Shown here: in pieces, positions 34,983 to 45,275 of the stretch
Position numbering within the stretch: position 1 is the first letter of the stretch
Layout: each line of letters begins with the position of its first letter
From: a bacterium OM1 bin76
GTDB taxonomy: Bacteria; Actinomycetota; Acidimicrobiia; Spongiisociales; ZC4RG35
Direction of reading: 5' to 3'
Length of the DNA: 64,000 bases
NCBI GenBank assembly: GCA_002238785.1
Contig: MPNA01000006.1
Location: 62,001-126,000 of the forward strand
Translations under genes and position numbers: made by a program
Notes under the pieces: model-generated
Told to the model about the DNA's origin: nothing
Seen by the model: only the letters and a program-made list of their open reading frames with translations
The model's database searches: none

Positions 34983-35848
34983 GATCCCCTCGGCTGCCGG
35001 GCATTCGATGCAGTTGCGGCGACTGCCCGTAACTCCTCCAACACCCGGTCGGGCACAGTCAGATCTCCCCGGCCAACCCCCAGCCCTATCTGCGGCTTGA
35101 ACCGCCCGTGATAGTCCGAACCGCCCGCAGGAATCAGCCCGTGCCGCCGGGCCAGTTTGGCGAGCGTCCGCCGGGTGGGAGGCTCGTACGCACCGTAGTA
35201 GGCCTCCATGCCGTCCATTCCCTGGGCAGCCAAATCGCCAAGCAGGTCCGAGAGGTCACCGCCCTCCAATCCCAGGGTGAGGGGATGGGCCAGAACAGCC
35301 ACTCCACCCACTGCGTGGGCCAACCGGATGCCCTCATCCGGCGCCAACCGGTATCGCTCGGCGTAGGCGGGGCATCCCCTGCCCAGGTACCGACTGAACG
35401 CCTCCTGAATATCAGCTACATACCCCTTCTTGGCCAGCAGGGATGCAAAGTGGGGCCTTCCGATCGTTCCTTCACCACCTTCTTGCTTCACCTCCTCCAT
35501 GGTTACCTCCACCCCGAGGGACTGGAGATGCTCAGCAATCTGCAGGTTGCGGCGCATCCTGGCTCGGCGCACCGGCGCCAGCCGAGAATGGAGAAGATCG
35601 GGACGGCGAACCAGCAGCACCAGCATGTGCATGGCTCCCCCGCGCCAATCCAAGGACAACTCCACTCCCCTGACCAACTCTATGCCGACTCGGGAAGCAG
35701 CCTCTCCGGCTTCCTCCAGGCCTTGCGTTGTGTCGTGATCGGTGACGGCAACTGCTGACAGTCCCAGGGAGGCGGCCGCCTCCACCAGGTCAAACGGCGA
35801 GTCGGAGCCGTCGGAGGCCGTGGTATGGGTGTGGAGATCGACCCCCAT
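34979..35848 (-). CDS. PHP-domain phosphoesterase (RNase AM/YciV-like)
   Basis: Protein of 289 residues with the metal-binding PHP motifs: DLHTHTTASDG near the N-terminus, TDHDTT, the internal RPHFA, VLAHPL and the final GGSDYHG. YciV/RnaAM-type enzymes hydrolyse nucleoside 3',5'-bisphosphates or trim the 5' ends of RNAs. ATG 35848 is preferred over GTG 35851 or TTG 35854. It lies between the PPIase gene and murJ, all on the minus strand. Confidence 0.9.
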   Translation of the reverse strand: MGVDLHTHTTASDGSDSPFDLVEAAASLGLSAVAVTDHDTTQGLEEAGEAASRVGIELVRGVELSLDWRGGAMHMLVLLVRRPDLLHSRLAPVRRARMRRNLQIAEHLQSLGVEVTMEEVKQEGGEGTIGRPHFASLLAKKGYVADIQEAFSRYLGRGCPAYAERYRLAPDEGIRLAHAVGGVAVLAHPLTLGLEGGDLSDLLGDLAAQGMDGMEAYYGAYEPPTRRTLAKLARRHGLIPAGGSDYHGRFKPQIGLGVGRGDLTVPDRVLEELRAVAATASNARQPRGS

Positions 35849-35861
35849 CACCAAAGCCCGT

Positions 35862-36656
35862 TCAGGACCCGACGGTTATCTCCACCGATTCGATATAAAG
35901 GGCTTCCCGGGGAAGGCTCTGCTCACCGGTGGGAGACAGGGAGGTCGGTATCTGGGCGATGAGATCCAAAACATCCAAGCCTTCGGTTATGCGACCCAAC
36001 ACGTTGTACTGCGGGTTGAGGAAAGGGGCGTCGTCCAGCATCCAGAAGAACTGGCTGCCGGTGGTGTTCTTACCGGCGTTGGCCATGGCCACCACGCCTC
36101 GGTTGTATTGGAACTCCTCAGGGGGGAATTCGTCTGCGATCTCATAACCGGCATCCTCACGCCCGGTGGCGGAAGGATCGCCTCCCTGCACGACGAATCC
36201 CTCCAGGATCCGGTGAAAGACCATGCCGTCATAGAACCCTTGCCTGGCCAAAAAGACAAAGGAGTTGACAGTCTCCGGATTGGTGGTTTCCAGTTCAATG
36301 ACCACCTCTCCGCACGAGGTCTTGACTCGGGCGGTGACCACGTCTGCGGGGAGGATTCCCTGGGGTTCGAAACCCTCAAAGCTCATCGGCCGAAGCTGAG
36401 CAGGTTGATCCGCCTGGCAGGCGGTTGGTCTTTCCCGGTACTCCTGGTAGGTGTCAGACAACTCCACCGACGCATCTTCACCTTCATCCTGCCCTCCACC
36501 CAGGTTGCAGACCACCAGTACGGTGACCAGGACAACCGCCATACCCAACCCGATGCCCAGTCTCTTAAAGTTTTCCTTGCGGGACTGCCGTTTTTGCTCC
36601 GCCTGCAGGCGTGCCGCTTTGGCGGCCTTCTGGCGCTGTCGCTTTTGATTACCCAC
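35862..36656 (-). CDS. Membrane-anchored cyclophilin-type peptidyl-prolyl isomerase
   Basis: Protein of 264 residues. Lys/Arg-rich N-terminus (1-32), one membrane segment (about 33-52) and a cyclophilin domain at the outer face (about 105-262). Seen: [42 protein letters not shown] and [15 protein letters not shown]. It catalyses proline isomerisation in exported proteins. The start is GTG 36656. Confidence 0.93.
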   Translation of the reverse strand: MGNQKRQRQKAAKAARLQAEQKRQSRKENFKRLGIGLGMAVVLVTVLVVCNLGGGQDEGEDASVELSDTYQEYRERPTACQADQPAQLRPMSFEGFEPQGILPADVVTARVKTSCGEVVIELETTNPETVNSFVFLARQGFYDGMVFHRILEGFVVQGGDPSATGREDAGYEIADEFPPEEFQYNRGVVAMANAGKNTTGSQFFWMLDDAPFLNPQYNVLGRITEGLDVLDLIAQIPTSLSPTGEQSLPREALYIESVEITVGS

Positions 36657-36939
36657 CTACAAGTTTCTCCATGAGATCTACTCGCGGCCCGGCGCCGACC
36701 CACGACGTTGGCGGCGTCTGCGAATCGGCCTGTACCGTGCTTCATTCTACGCTGCTGTGGTGCGCCGCGAAACGGCCCCGGCGGTGGACGAGCCTCCTAT
36801 CGTGGTCTGCACCTGCCTCCTGTTCCGCCTAGTGGGAGTTAGAGTCCTTCCTTCGGAGACAGCGTTGCCGGACAAACCGCGGCAGCGCAGCGGCGGAAAA
36901 GCCGTAAGATTGTGCTGGTCCTCTGTACCTGTCTTGGAT

Positions 36940-38184
36940 ATGTCGCGCATCGTACAAAAATTCGGCGGATCCTCTCTCGCCACCCCTGATCGCATCAAGA
37001 ACGTGGCGTCGCGGGTCGTCAACGCTCGGCGCACCGGCGCGCAGGTGATGGTGGTGGTCTCCGCCATGGGCGATACCACCGATGACCTGGCGACGCTGGC
37101 CCGGGAGGTGAATCCCAACCCACCGGCTCGGGAGATGGACATGCTGCTCACCGCCGGAGAGCGCATCTCCATCGCCTTGACCGCCATGGCCATCGCATCC
37201 CATGGCGTGGAGGCAGTGAGCCTCACCGGCAGTCAGGCCGGCATTCTCACTGATGAGACCCATGGCGCCGCCAAGATCCAAGGAATAACAGGGGCGCGGG
37301 TAACCGACAATCTGTCAGAGGGAAAGGTGGTGATCGTCGCCGGGTTCCAGGGAGTCAGTCCCCGGTCGAAGGAGATAACCACCTTGGGCCGTGGCGGTTC
37401 GGACACCAGCGCGGTAGCCCTGGCGGCCGCCTTGGAAGGCGACGTGGCGGAGATATACACCGACGTGCCGGGTGTGATGGCCGCAGATCCCCGGATCGTC
37501 CCCGAAGCACAAAAGCTCGATGAGGTCTCCTACGAGGTAATGATGGAACTGGCCGCCAGCGGCGCCGGGGTGCTCATTCCCCGGGCGGTTGAGGTAGGAC
37601 GGCGATACGGTGTGCCGATCCACGTACGATCTTCCTTTACCGACTCGCCGGGCACCTGGATAAGAAAGGCAACCGAGATGGAGAGCATGGAACAAGCCAT
37701 AATCAGCGGCATAGCACACGACGCCTCGGAGGCCAAGGTGACCCTGAGGGAAGTCCCCGATCAACCGGGGGTGGCGGCCTCCATCTTCGAACCCCTGGCA
37801 GCGGCGGGCGTGAACGTCGACATGATCGTGCAAAACGTTTCCCGAGACGGTCTATCGGACATCAGTTTCACCATTCCCAAGAGTTCCTCCGAATGGGCGG
37901 AGGAAGTCGTCAGATTGATCGGGCGCCAAGTGAAAGCCTCGGCTGTGGAGATACAGCATGACATCGCCAAGGTCTCCCTGGTAGGAGCAGGGATGAGAAC
38001 CGAGCCGGGCGTGGCGGCGCGGGTCTTCAGGACATTGGGCCGGGCAGGAATAAACATCGAGATGATCTCCACTTCAACCATTAGGATTTCCTGCGTGGTT
38101 GATCAGTCCCAGATGAACCAGGCCGTGCAGGCGCTTCACCGGGAATTCCGGCCGCCCATGATCAAGAGCGAACGGGGAGTATGA
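36940..38184 (+). CDS. lysC: Aspartokinase
   Basis: Protein of 414 residues. It phosphorylates aspartate, the first step to Lys, Met, Thr and diaminopimelate. Seen: the N-terminal [35 protein letters not shown] and two C-terminal ACT domains (about 265-414) that bind Lys/Thr for feedback control. ATG 36940 gives the standard N-terminus; the frame continues upstream but that extension is not conserved. An alpha/beta-type internal start (as in many actinobacteria) is possible near residue 250. It overlaps asd by 4 bp. The 283-bp region before it shows no gene. Confidence 0.96.
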   Translation: MSRIVQKFGGSSLATPDRIKNVASRVVNARRTGAQVMVVVSAMGDTTDDLATLAREVNPNPPAREMDMLLTAGERISIALTAMAIASHGVEAVSLTGSQAGILTDETHGAAKIQGITGARVTDNLSEGKVVIVAGFQGVSPRSKEITTLGRGGSDTSAVALAAALEGDVAEIYTDVPGVMAADPRIVPEAQKLDEVSYEVMMELAASGAGVLIPRAVEVGRRYGVPIHVRSSFTDSPGTWIRKATEMESMEQAIISGIAHDASEAKVTLREVPDQPGVAASIFEPLAAAGVNVDMIVQNVSRDGLSDISFTIPKSSSEWAEEVVRLIGRQVKASAVEIQHDIAKVSLVGAGMRTEPGVAARVFRTLGRAGINIEMISTSTIRISCVVDQSQMNQAVQALHREFRPPMIKSERGV

Positions 38185-39200
38185 CCGTCGACCTGGCGGT
38201 AGTGGGCGCCACCGGGGCAGTGGGCCGGACGGCACTTGATATCCTGGCCGACCGCAACTTCCCGATGGGCAATTTGCGCCTCTTTGCCTCGGCCCGGTCG
38301 GCTGGGCGGAAGCTCTACACCGCCTGGGGAAAAGTGGAGGTGGAAGACCTGGATAAAGCCGACCCGCAGGGAATTGATCTTGCCATCTTTTCGGCTGGCG
38401 CTTCCCGGTCAAGAACACATGCCCTGCGATTCGTGGAAGCCGGCGCGGTGGTTGTCGACAATTCCTCCTGTTTTCGGATGGATCCCGCCGTGCCCCTAGT
38501 GGTGGCCGATGTCAACGATCACGCTCTCCGTTCGCACGGGGGGATAATCGCCAATCCCAATTGCACCACCATGGTGCTGATGATGGCGGTGGCGCCACTG
38601 CATCGGGCCGCGGGACTTCGTTCGATGGTGGCCACCTCCTTTCAGTCGGTGTCGGGGTCCGGGCAAAAGGGAGTGTCCGAGCTTTCCGGTCAGATCGAAC
38701 ATTTCAGAGGGGACCGCTCCGGCTTGGTCCGGGGAGGGTGGGTCGATCCGGGCGGAGAGGTCTACGGCCGTCCCATAGGATTCAATGTCCTGCCGCTGGC
38801 CGGATCCGAGACAGACAGTCACTACACGGACGAAGAGTGGAAGCTGGTCAACGAATCTCGAAAAATCCTTGAGCAACCCGAACTGGTGGTGGAGCCCACC
38901 TGCGTGAGGGTGCCGGTTATGGTGGGCCACGGCTTGGCGGCCTCGGTGTGGTTCGACCGGCCGGTCAGCCGTTCCGAGGCCCTGCAGATCTTGTCAGAGG
39001 CCCCCGGTGTGGAGGTCTGGAATCACATGCCGCCCACTCCACTGGACAGCGCCGGTGGAGACCAGACGTTGGTAGGCCGCGTCCGGGAGACCGTCGGATC
39101 ACTCGGAGGACTGAACCTGTGGGCTGTGGGTGACAACCTCCGCAAAGGCGCAGCCCTGAATGCGGTTCAGTTGACCGAGCGACTGCTGCTCCAAACGTAG
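38181..39200 (+). CDS. asd: Aspartate-semialdehyde dehydrogenase
   Basis: Protein of 339 residues. It reduces aspartyl phosphate to aspartate semialdehyde with NADPH. Seen: Rossmann motif [13 protein letters not shown], the catalytic Cys128 in [22 protein letters not shown] and the substrate-binding RVPVMVGHG. Overlaps lysC (ATGA) and forms the classic lysC-asd operon. Confidence 0.97.
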   Translation: MTVDLAVVGATGAVGRTALDILADRNFPMGNLRLFASARSAGRKLYTAWGKVEVEDLDKADPQGIDLAIFSAGASRSRTHALRFVEAGAVVVDNSSCFRMDPAVPLVVADVNDHALRSHGGIIANPNCTTMVLMMAVAPLHRAAGLRSMVATSFQSVSGSGQKGVSELSGQIEHFRGDRSGLVRGGWVDPGGEVYGRPIGFNVLPLAGSETDSHYTDEEWKLVNESRKILEQPELVVEPTCVRVPVMVGHGLAASVWFDRPVSRSEALQILSEAPGVEVWNHMPPTPLDSAGGDQTLVGRVRETVGSLGGLNLWAVGDNLRKGAALNAVQLTERLLLQT

Positions 39201-39240
39201 GCGCTCCCCGGGCAGCGGGGCAGGTTGTGGGGCGTGGTGG

Positions 39241-41007
39241 TCAGAACGCCCACAGACGGGGAATGAAGATCACAGACAGCACCCAGAAGATGAGGTTGAG
39301 AGGCACCCCGGCCCGCAGGAAATCGCTGTACTTGTACCCTCCGGGGTTGTAGATCATGGTGTTGGTCTGGTAGCCGACCGGGGTTGAGAATCCGGTGGAG
39401 GCGGCGAACGTGATGGCCATGAGGAACGGCCGGGGGTCCACGCCGATTTGCTCGGCTGTGGAGATGGCTATGGGGGCCAGCAACACTGCCGCCGCCGCAT
39501 TGCTCATCGTTTCGGTCATGATGGCGGTCAGCAGATAGAAAGCTGCCAGGATGGCCACCGGACCCGAGTCTCCAACCAACGCCACAGTTTGCTCGGCCAG
39601 CCAACCGGCCGCACCGCTGTTGTGCATGGCCACCCCCAGGGGAAGTACGCCGGCCAGCAGGAAGATGACCTGCCAGTTGATGGCGCGGTAAGCGTCCTCC
39701 GGTTGCAGGATCCGGGTCATTACCAGGGCGACACAACCGAGGAGGGCGGCCACGAGAATAGGCAGGACATCGAACGCTGCCAACCCCACCACCACTACGA
39801 GAATCCCGATGGCCAACGGCGCCTTGTGTCGCAGGACACTGCCGGGTATCTCATTCAGAATGATCAGATCCTCGCCGCGCCGGAGATCACGAATCTGGGC
39901 CTCGGGGGCCTGTATCAGCAGGGCATCCCCCAGGCGGAGTCTGACCGAACTGAGTTTGTCGTTGATCGTCTCGCCCTTGCGCTGCATGCCAAGCACCAGC
40001 GCCCGGTAGCGGTTGCGGAAGTCGGTTTCCTTGAGGGTGTGCCCAACCAGTCTCGAACCGGGTGCCACCAAGGCTTGCACGACGCGAAGATCCTTGCTCT
40101 GCAGGGTTTCGTCGCGCAGTTCGAAGTCGGCGTTAATTCGCAGACCCATGGTTCCCCGAAGGCGGATCAGGTCGGGAAGAGACCCGCGGACCAGCAGTAC
40201 ATCATCGGGTTGGAGGGTCCTTCTCAAGGGTGCCCACCCGTCTTCCCCGGCGTTGCGCACCCTTAGAACGGTTATGTCGTGATCCTCTCCAAGCCTGCTT
40301 TCCACCACGGACTTTCCCACCAGGGGAGACCCGCCGCGAATCCTCAGTTCGGTGATGTATTCACCCAACTGATAAGTAATCGACAATTCCGGGGCGGGGC
40401 GGGCCGGCAACAGCCATCGTCCGAATAACAGAAAAAACGCCACTCCGGCTGCGAATAACACCAGGCCCATCCGCGTGAACTCGAACATGCTGAACGCTCC
40501 GTAGCCCGCTTCCTCGGAGATCGCACTGACCAGCAGGTTCGTGGAAGTCCCTATCAGGGTGCAAACACCACCGAACTGGGAGGCGTAGGAAAGGGGAATC
40601 AGGAGTTTCGACGCGGCGATTCTCCTTCTGTTGGCGAGGACGGTCACCAAGGGAATGAACACGGCAACCGCGGCCGTGTTGTTGACGAAAGCCGACATGA
40701 CGGTGACCGTCACCATGATTACCACCAGCGCCGTGTAGTGATTGCGGCTGAAGCGCACCATCAGCCGACCCACAGTTGCGGTGGCGCCGGTTTTCTGCAA
40801 CCCGGCACTGAGGACGAACATGGCAGCCACGGTCATCGTAGCCGTGTTGCTAAACCCCGAGAACCCCTCCCCGATTGTCACCAGTCCCAGGACCAGCAAC
40901 ACTCCGAGACCCAACATGGCCACGATGTCCAAGGGGTACTTCTCGGAGACGAACAACACCACGACCCCAACGAGGATCGCCATCACTATGAGACCTTCGC
41001 CCGTCAT
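39241..41007 (-). CDS. SLC13/DASS-type transporter with two TrkA-C domains
   Basis: A 588-residue membrane protein from ATG 41007; the frame extends to 41127 but that part is hydrophilic and unlike the family. Hydrophobic segments occur in two blocks (about 1-190 and 390-588). A cytoplasmic insert carries two RCK_C/TrkA-C modules (about 200-370; VGKSVVESRLGEDHDITVLRV, VGHTLKETDFRNRYRALVLG). This arrangement is found in the SLC13 family of sodium- or sulfate/dicarboxylate-linked transporters. Motifs NNTAAVAVFIPLV and GTSTNLLV mark the two re-entrant substrate sites. The exact substrate is unknown. It converges with asd. Confidence 0.9.
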   Translation of the reverse strand: MTGEGLIVMAILVGVVVLFVSEKYPLDIVAMLGLGVLLVLGLVTIGEGFSGFSNTATMTVAAMFVLSAGLQKTGATATVGRLMVRFSRNHYTALVVIMVTVTVMSAFVNNTAAVAVFIPLVTVLANRRRIAASKLLIPLSYASQFGGVCTLIGTSTNLLVSAISEEAGYGAFSMFEFTRMGLVLFAAGVAFFLLFGRWLLPARPAPELSITYQLGEYITELRIRGGSPLVGKSVVESRLGEDHDITVLRVRNAGEDGWAPLRRTLQPDDVLLVRGSLPDLIRLRGTMGLRINADFELRDETLQSKDLRVVQALVAPGSRLVGHTLKETDFRNRYRALVLGMQRKGETINDKLSSVRLRLGDALLIQAPEAQIRDLRRGEDLIILNEIPGSVLRHKAPLAIGILVVVVGLAAFDVLPILVAALLGCVALVMTRILQPEDAYRAINWQVIFLLAGVLPLGVAMHNSGAAGWLAEQTVALVGDSGPVAILAAFYLLTAIMTETMSNAAAAVLLAPIAISTAEQIGVDPRPFLMAITFAASTGFSTPVGYQTNTMIYNPGGYKYSDFLRAGVPLNLIFWVLSVIFIPRLWAF

Positions 41008-41205
41008 TGCGATGCCAAATACCGAACCGTGAGCAACCCTAACTCTGGGTAAAAATGTCCACTCCGAACAGTCACAAGGGTAGCGGTGGGGAATGGGCGG
41101 CAAAGCCTCGGTCACTGAATCAGACAAACCTGGGAGACTTGGTCGGCCCGGTCAGTGGGAGATGGGCCTGTCCCCGCCCCGGTCGCCCCAACTAGGCTCG
41201 CAGGC

Positions 41206-42045
41206 ATGACTGAATGGATTACAACTTCCGACGGAACCCGGATCGCCTATCACGAAGTCGGCGCCGGCACGCCACCCATCCTGTTTGTACACGGCATCTA
41301 CGGCAACCGGCTCGGTTTCGGCTTCCAGGAGCAATACTTCTCCCCCACCCACCGTTGCGTAGCAGTTGATCTGCGGGGCAACGGCGACAGCGACAAACCC
41401 AACGAGCCCTATTCGATGGCACAGTACGCCGATGACGTGGCGGAGGTCATCGACCACCTGGGATTGGGGCGGACCGTGCTGGTGGGCCACAGCATGGGTG
41501 GCCAGGTGGTCATATCCGTCGCCGAGCGCCATCCCGACCTGGTGGCGGCCGTTGCCAGCCTGGACTCGCCCAGCAACATCCCCGGATGGCAGGATCGCTT
41601 CCACGGGCCCTTCGATCACCTCATGACTTTCGACGGACCCTACCGGGAGACGGTCCGCTCCTTTCTAAGCGCCGCCTACCTCCCCACCGACAATCCCGAG
41701 TGGGTGGCAGGCCTCGAGGAGCGCCTGGCGGGCATACCCGATCACGTGATTGTCAGGGCTTGGCAAGCGATGAGCGCCTACTCCCCCACAGAGTCCTTGC
41801 GCCGCATGAAGTGTCCCTACCTGTACATCGACAGCGGCCAACCTGACATTGACCTGGACCGCATCCGGGAACTCTGCCCGCAGTTGGCGGTAGGCAAAAC
41901 GGTGGGCGCCGGGCACAAGGCTCTGCAGGACGTGCCCGATCAGATCAACGCCATGCTCAACCGCTTCATCCAGCACGCCGACGGCATCGCCGCCGAGATG
42001 ATCCGCACCGGCGGCGTCTTCCAATACAACTTCCCAAAGGCGTGA
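41206..42045 (+). CDS. Alpha/beta-hydrolase, paralogue 1 of 4
   Basis: Protein of 279 residues. Alpha/beta fold with the nucleophile Ser96 in GHSMGG, oxyanion-hole motif FVHGIYGNR, VDLRGNGDSDKP and the catalytic His in GAGHKAL. It is the most divergent of four paralogues (41206, 42074, 49149, 50071). They share lid sequence SPSNIPGWQ and an almost invariant C-terminus (VPDQINAMLNRFIQHADG, then GGVFQYNFP). The reaction is an ester, lactone or C-C hydrolysis that cannot be specified. The start MTEWITTSDG is shared by the paralogues. Confidence 0.9.
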   Translation: MTEWITTSDGTRIAYHEVGAGTPPILFVHGIYGNRLGFGFQEQYFSPTHRCVAVDLRGNGDSDKPNEPYSMAQYADDVAEVIDHLGLGRTVLVGHSMGGQVVISVAERHPDLVAAVASLDSPSNIPGWQDRFHGPFDHLMTFDGPYRETVRSFLSAAYLPTDNPEWVAGLEERLAGIPDHVIVRAWQAMSAYSPTESLRRMKCPYLYIDSGQPDIDLDRIRELCPQLAVGKTVGAGHKALQDVPDQINAMLNRFIQHADGIAAEMIRTGGVFQYNFPKA

Positions 42046-42073
42046 CATCCATTACCGGAAGGAGTGTTTGCTC

Positions 42074-42913
42074 ATGACTGAATCGTTCATGACCTCCGAC
42101 GGGAAACGGATCGCTTACCACCAGGTAGGCGCCGGCGACCCGGCCATTGTCTTCATCCACGGCGCGTACAGCAACCGGAGGGGCTTCGGCTTCCAGGAGG
42201 AGTACTTTTCGCCCAACCACCGCTGCGTGGCAGTTGATCTGAGAGGTAGTGGCGAAAGCGACAAACCCGACCACCTCTACACCATGCCCCAGCATGCTGA
42301 TGATGTGGCTGAACTCATCCGCCATCTGGGATTGCGACGGCCGGTTCTGGTGGGGCAGAGCCTGGGCGGCCAGGTGATCATCTGTGCTGCCGCTCAACAT
42401 CCCGACCTGGTCGGGGCCATTGCCAGCCTGGACTCACCCAGCAACATCCCCGGATGGCACCAGCGTTTCCATGAACCCTTCGACCATCTGATAGCAGAGG
42501 GCGGTCCCCTACGGGAGGCGTTGCAAATGTTCCTAAGCGCCGCCTACCTGCCCACTGACGACCCCTCCCGGCTCGGGGGAATGGCCGACCGCCTGGCTGA
42601 AGTTCCCGACCATGTGATCTACAACACTTGGCATGGCAAGAGTGATTTCGATCCCGGGCCGGTGCTGCAGGGAGTCAAGTGCCCCTATCTCTACATCGAC
42701 TGCGGCCAGCCAGACCTCGACTTCGATCTGCTCCGGGAACTGTGCCCCCAGGTGGTGATCGGCAAGACGGTCGGCGCCGGGCACAAAGCCCTCCAGGACG
42801 TGCCGGACCAGATCAACGCCATGCTCAACCGATTCATCCAACACGCCGACGGCATAGCCGCCGAGATGATCCGCACCGGCGGAGTCTTCCAGTACAACTT
42901 CCCCCAGAACTGA
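42074..42913 (+). CDS. Alpha/beta-hydrolase, paralogue 2 of 4
   Basis: Protein of 279 residues, 28 bp after paralogue 1 and probably co-transcribed; GGAAGGAGTG lies upstream of ATG 42074. Nucleophile motif GQSLGG (Ser near 96), IFVHGAYSNR-like oxyanion segment (VFIHGAYSNR), FSPNHRCVAVDLRGSGESDKP and catalytic GAGHKAL. Closer to paralogues 3 and 4 than to paralogue 1. The next gene downstream is the first gene of the TerB/ATPase/helicase cassette, not another paralogue. Confidence 0.9.
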   Translation: MTESFMTSDGKRIAYHQVGAGDPAIVFIHGAYSNRRGFGFQEEYFSPNHRCVAVDLRGSGESDKPDHLYTMPQHADDVAELIRHLGLRRPVLVGQSLGGQVIICAAAQHPDLVGAIASLDSPSNIPGWHQRFHEPFDHLIAEGGPLREALQMFLSAAYLPTDDPSRLGGMADRLAEVPDHVIYNTWHGKSDFDPGPVLQGVKCPYLYIDCGQPDLDFDLLRELCPQVVIGKTVGAGHKALQDVPDQINAMLNRFIQHADGIAAEMIRTGGVFQYNFPQN

Positions 42914-43094
42914 CCCTCACCAGGAGAACCGACCCCCACCAGCCTCCTCCGGCAACCGGGCTCCGCCCCATGATCGGACGCCTCCGCCCCCAACCGCCAG
43001 TGGTCAATGCAGAATTCACTGCGCTATCCCTGCGGTAGGATTCTCTTCCCGGTAACATCGTCTGCGTGACAGGCGGGTACCTGAAAGGGGGGTT

Positions 43095-45275
43095 GTGAGG
43101 CGTCGCAGGCGCGGGAGAAACCGTACCGAACGGAACACCAAGAAGATCCCGCCGATGCCTTACTGGTGGGATAGCAACTCACTTCGGTGGTCGGGGAGGC
43201 GATCCAAGCGAGGCCCGGCAACCTGGGTCCCACCCGGCGGAAAGATCCATGTGGCAGGCCGTTCGATCGAGGGTGGGATGGTCTACATCGGTGCCGGCGC
43301 CTTGGCAGCGAACGGTCGCGGACCTGAGCCGAGTCTGATCGATCCACGCCTTTCGGTGAACTGGAAGGGGAGAGACCGCACCCGGGCTTCCACCCTTCAC
43401 AACCCGTCATACAGACGAGCCGACCCCCGCGTTCGGGCCGCCTATCTCCACTGGCTGGCCGGAGGCCGCCGTGACAAGTCCGCCTCCATCGGCTACGTGT
43501 TCTTGTTCTTCTACGGTCTCGAACGGCGTCTGTTCGCCGACCTGGGGGCCGACCTTCACCACCCCGAGGTGGAGATCATCCTGGCCGAGGTCGAACGCCT
43601 CCGTGGCATATACCTCCAAGAGAGTTCATTCGCCAAAACCGCCGGCCAGTTGCTGGATTTCGCAGAGGGAGTTCGGGCGGTGAACACCGATCTACCACCT
43701 GTCCCATGGACTTCCGGCCGTGCACGGCTCGGCGTTCCGGCCGCGGTCCGAGTCGGCATCGGCAAGTATGTTTCGAAAAAGTCCCCCATCCCGGTCGAAT
43801 GGGCTCTCAGCTACCTTCGACACCATCCTGAGGGGCGGCTGCGAACCCCGGCCAAGCGTGTTGTCGACGAGTTCGACGAGTTATTCGGCATACGCTACCG
43901 GGCGCGGTTCGGGCGCGGTATTCGGATCCCGAAACCGGACGGAAAGATCAAGCTCTTGTACCGGGCCGCATCCTCTGGATTCGACGGAGGGGTGTTCGTC
44001 ACCCTCGGCAGGATTCCCGACATAACGCTCGAGCCGACATTGATCGACGAACTGAACCGGTTGGCCAGGCAATGCGACGAAGAGTTGGACGCCTACAGCC
44101 GTTTGATGGGACGCCACCCTGATCGGGCCGGGACCCCCGCCGCGATCGGACTGCTGCCCCATGTATTGCTCGCCGCCCACGGTGAGTCGATCCTCAACGA
44201 CCTCCGGGCCTGGACGACGGAAGTACTGGCCGACCAGCCGAGAATTGTGGTTCTCCATGATGAACTGGTGGAGCAGTGGTCGCCGAACCACCCCTCGAAA
44301 CTCACCAAGACCCAGGCCTCTGCTCTGGCGTTCACGCTCGCCAACATCGGCGTGGGCATCGAACCCGACGTCCGTTTCGGTTCGCCTGCTCCGAGTCCCG
44401 GTACCCATGCGGTATTGTTCCCGCTTCCCGAGGGTAGGCGGGGGGAACCCACCGCCTTGTACCGCGCCGCTATGTCGCTGATGTATTTGAGTGCAATAGT
44501 CGCCGACGCGGACGGGGACATCAACTCCATCGAACGCCGGTTTGTGGCTGAACGATTGGAAGGGATCACCGGACTCGACACCGCCGACCGGATCAGGCTG
44601 CAGGCACACCTGGCATTGCTCGGTGTCCGCAAACCCCGTTTGCAGGACGTCAAGCGAAAGGTCAAGGCGATGGTACCCGGCGATCTGCGGAAATCCGGAA
44701 CTTTCCTGATCGACTTGGCGGCCGCCGACGGGGCCGTCAATCAGGAAGAGATCGCCGTTCTGGAAAAGTTGTTCGAACGAATGGGCCTCGACCAGGCCCA
44801 TCTCTACAGCCGCGCGCACACCCTCGACCTCGGAGATGCCGGTCCGATCACCATTGGGGAGAAGAGGTCCGCCACTCGTTGGGAACTTCCCGACCCGCGC
44901 TCGCCCGTGACCCTGGACCCCGGGAAGGTCCGAGCCCGTCTGGCCGAGACCGACCGCGTCTCGAACCTGCTGGCCGACATCTTCGTAGACGACGACCCGC
45001 CCCCGGAGACGGAATCGAGCGCCCCCGGACCGGGACCCGAATCAATTGTCGAGACCCTGGACGGACCGCACCGACAACTGTTGGACACGCTGACCGCCCG
45101 GTCGGAGTGGGATCGTGGTTCTGTCGAGGAGTTGGCGCGCTCCCTCGGGTTGCCCTTCTTGGACAGCGCCCTCGACGTCATAAACGAAACCGCCATCGAT
45201 CACTGCGGCGAACCGGTCGTCGAGGGAGATGATCCCATGGTGCTCAACACCTATGCCCTCGGAGAGCTGATTTGA
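43095..45275 (+). CDS. sngA: Shango-type defence protein A (TerB_N-TerB-TerB_C)
   Basis: Protein of 726 residues. GTG 43095 follows AAGGGGGG. TerB_N-like domain (about 60-275; SASIGYVFLFFYGLERRLFADL). TerB domain (about 450-575) with the acidic helical signature LIDLAAADGAVNQEEIAVLEKLF preceded by SAIVADADGDINSIE. TerB_C domain (about 600-726; GPHRQLLDTLTARSEW, LGLPFLDSALDVINE). This architecture, followed immediately by an ATPase and a helicase, is that of the first component of the Shango anti-phage system. Its TGA overlaps the TTG start of sngB. Distinct from TerB of classical tellurite-resistance clusters, none of whose partners are here. Confidence 0.82.
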   Translation: MRRRRRGRNRTERNTKKIPPMPYWWDSNSLRWSGRRSKRGPATWVPPGGKIHVAGRSIEGGMVYIGAGALAANGRGPEPSLIDPRLSVNWKGRDRTRASTLHNPSYRRADPRVRAAYLHWLAGGRRDKSASIGYVFLFFYGLERRLFADLGADLHHPEVEIILAEVERLRGIYLQESSFAKTAGQLLDFAEGVRAVNTDLPPVPWTSGRARLGVPAAVRVGIGKYVSKKSPIPVEWALSYLRHHPEGRLRTPAKRVVDEFDELFGIRYRARFGRGIRIPKPDGKIKLLYRAASSGFDGGVFVTLGRIPDITLEPTLIDELNRLARQCDEELDAYSRLMGRHPDRAGTPAAIGLLPHVLLAAHGESILNDLRAWTTEVLADQPRIVVLHDELVEQWSPNHPSKLTKTQASALAFTLANIGVGIEPDVRFGSPAPSPGTHAVLFPLPEGRRGEPTALYRAAMSLMYLSAIVADADGDINSIERRFVAERLEGITGLDTADRIRLQAHLALLGVRKPRLQDVKRKVKAMVPGDLRKSGTFLIDLAAADGAVNQEEIAVLEKLFERMGLDQAHLYSRAHTLDLGDAGPITIGEKRSATRWELPDPRSPVTLDPGKVRARLAETDRVSNLLADIFVDDDPPPETESSAPGPGPESIVETLDGPHRQLLDTLTARSEWDRGSVEELARSLGLPFLDSALDVINETAIDHCGEPVVEGDDPMVLNTYALGELI

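Noticed and set aside
36757-36939. In-frame N-terminal extension of aspartokinase
   Set aside because: Aspartokinases start directly before the RIVQKFGG segment; the extension is unlike the family.
41008-41127. N-terminal extension of the SLC13-type transporter
   Set aside because: Hydrophilic and Cys/Pro-rich with no similarity to the family; the membrane domain starts soon after ATG 41007.
43095-45275. Tellurite resistance operon
   Set aside because: TerB-like domains occur here with N- and C-terminal extensions, and no terC/terD/terZ genes are present; the neighbours are an ATPase and a helicase.
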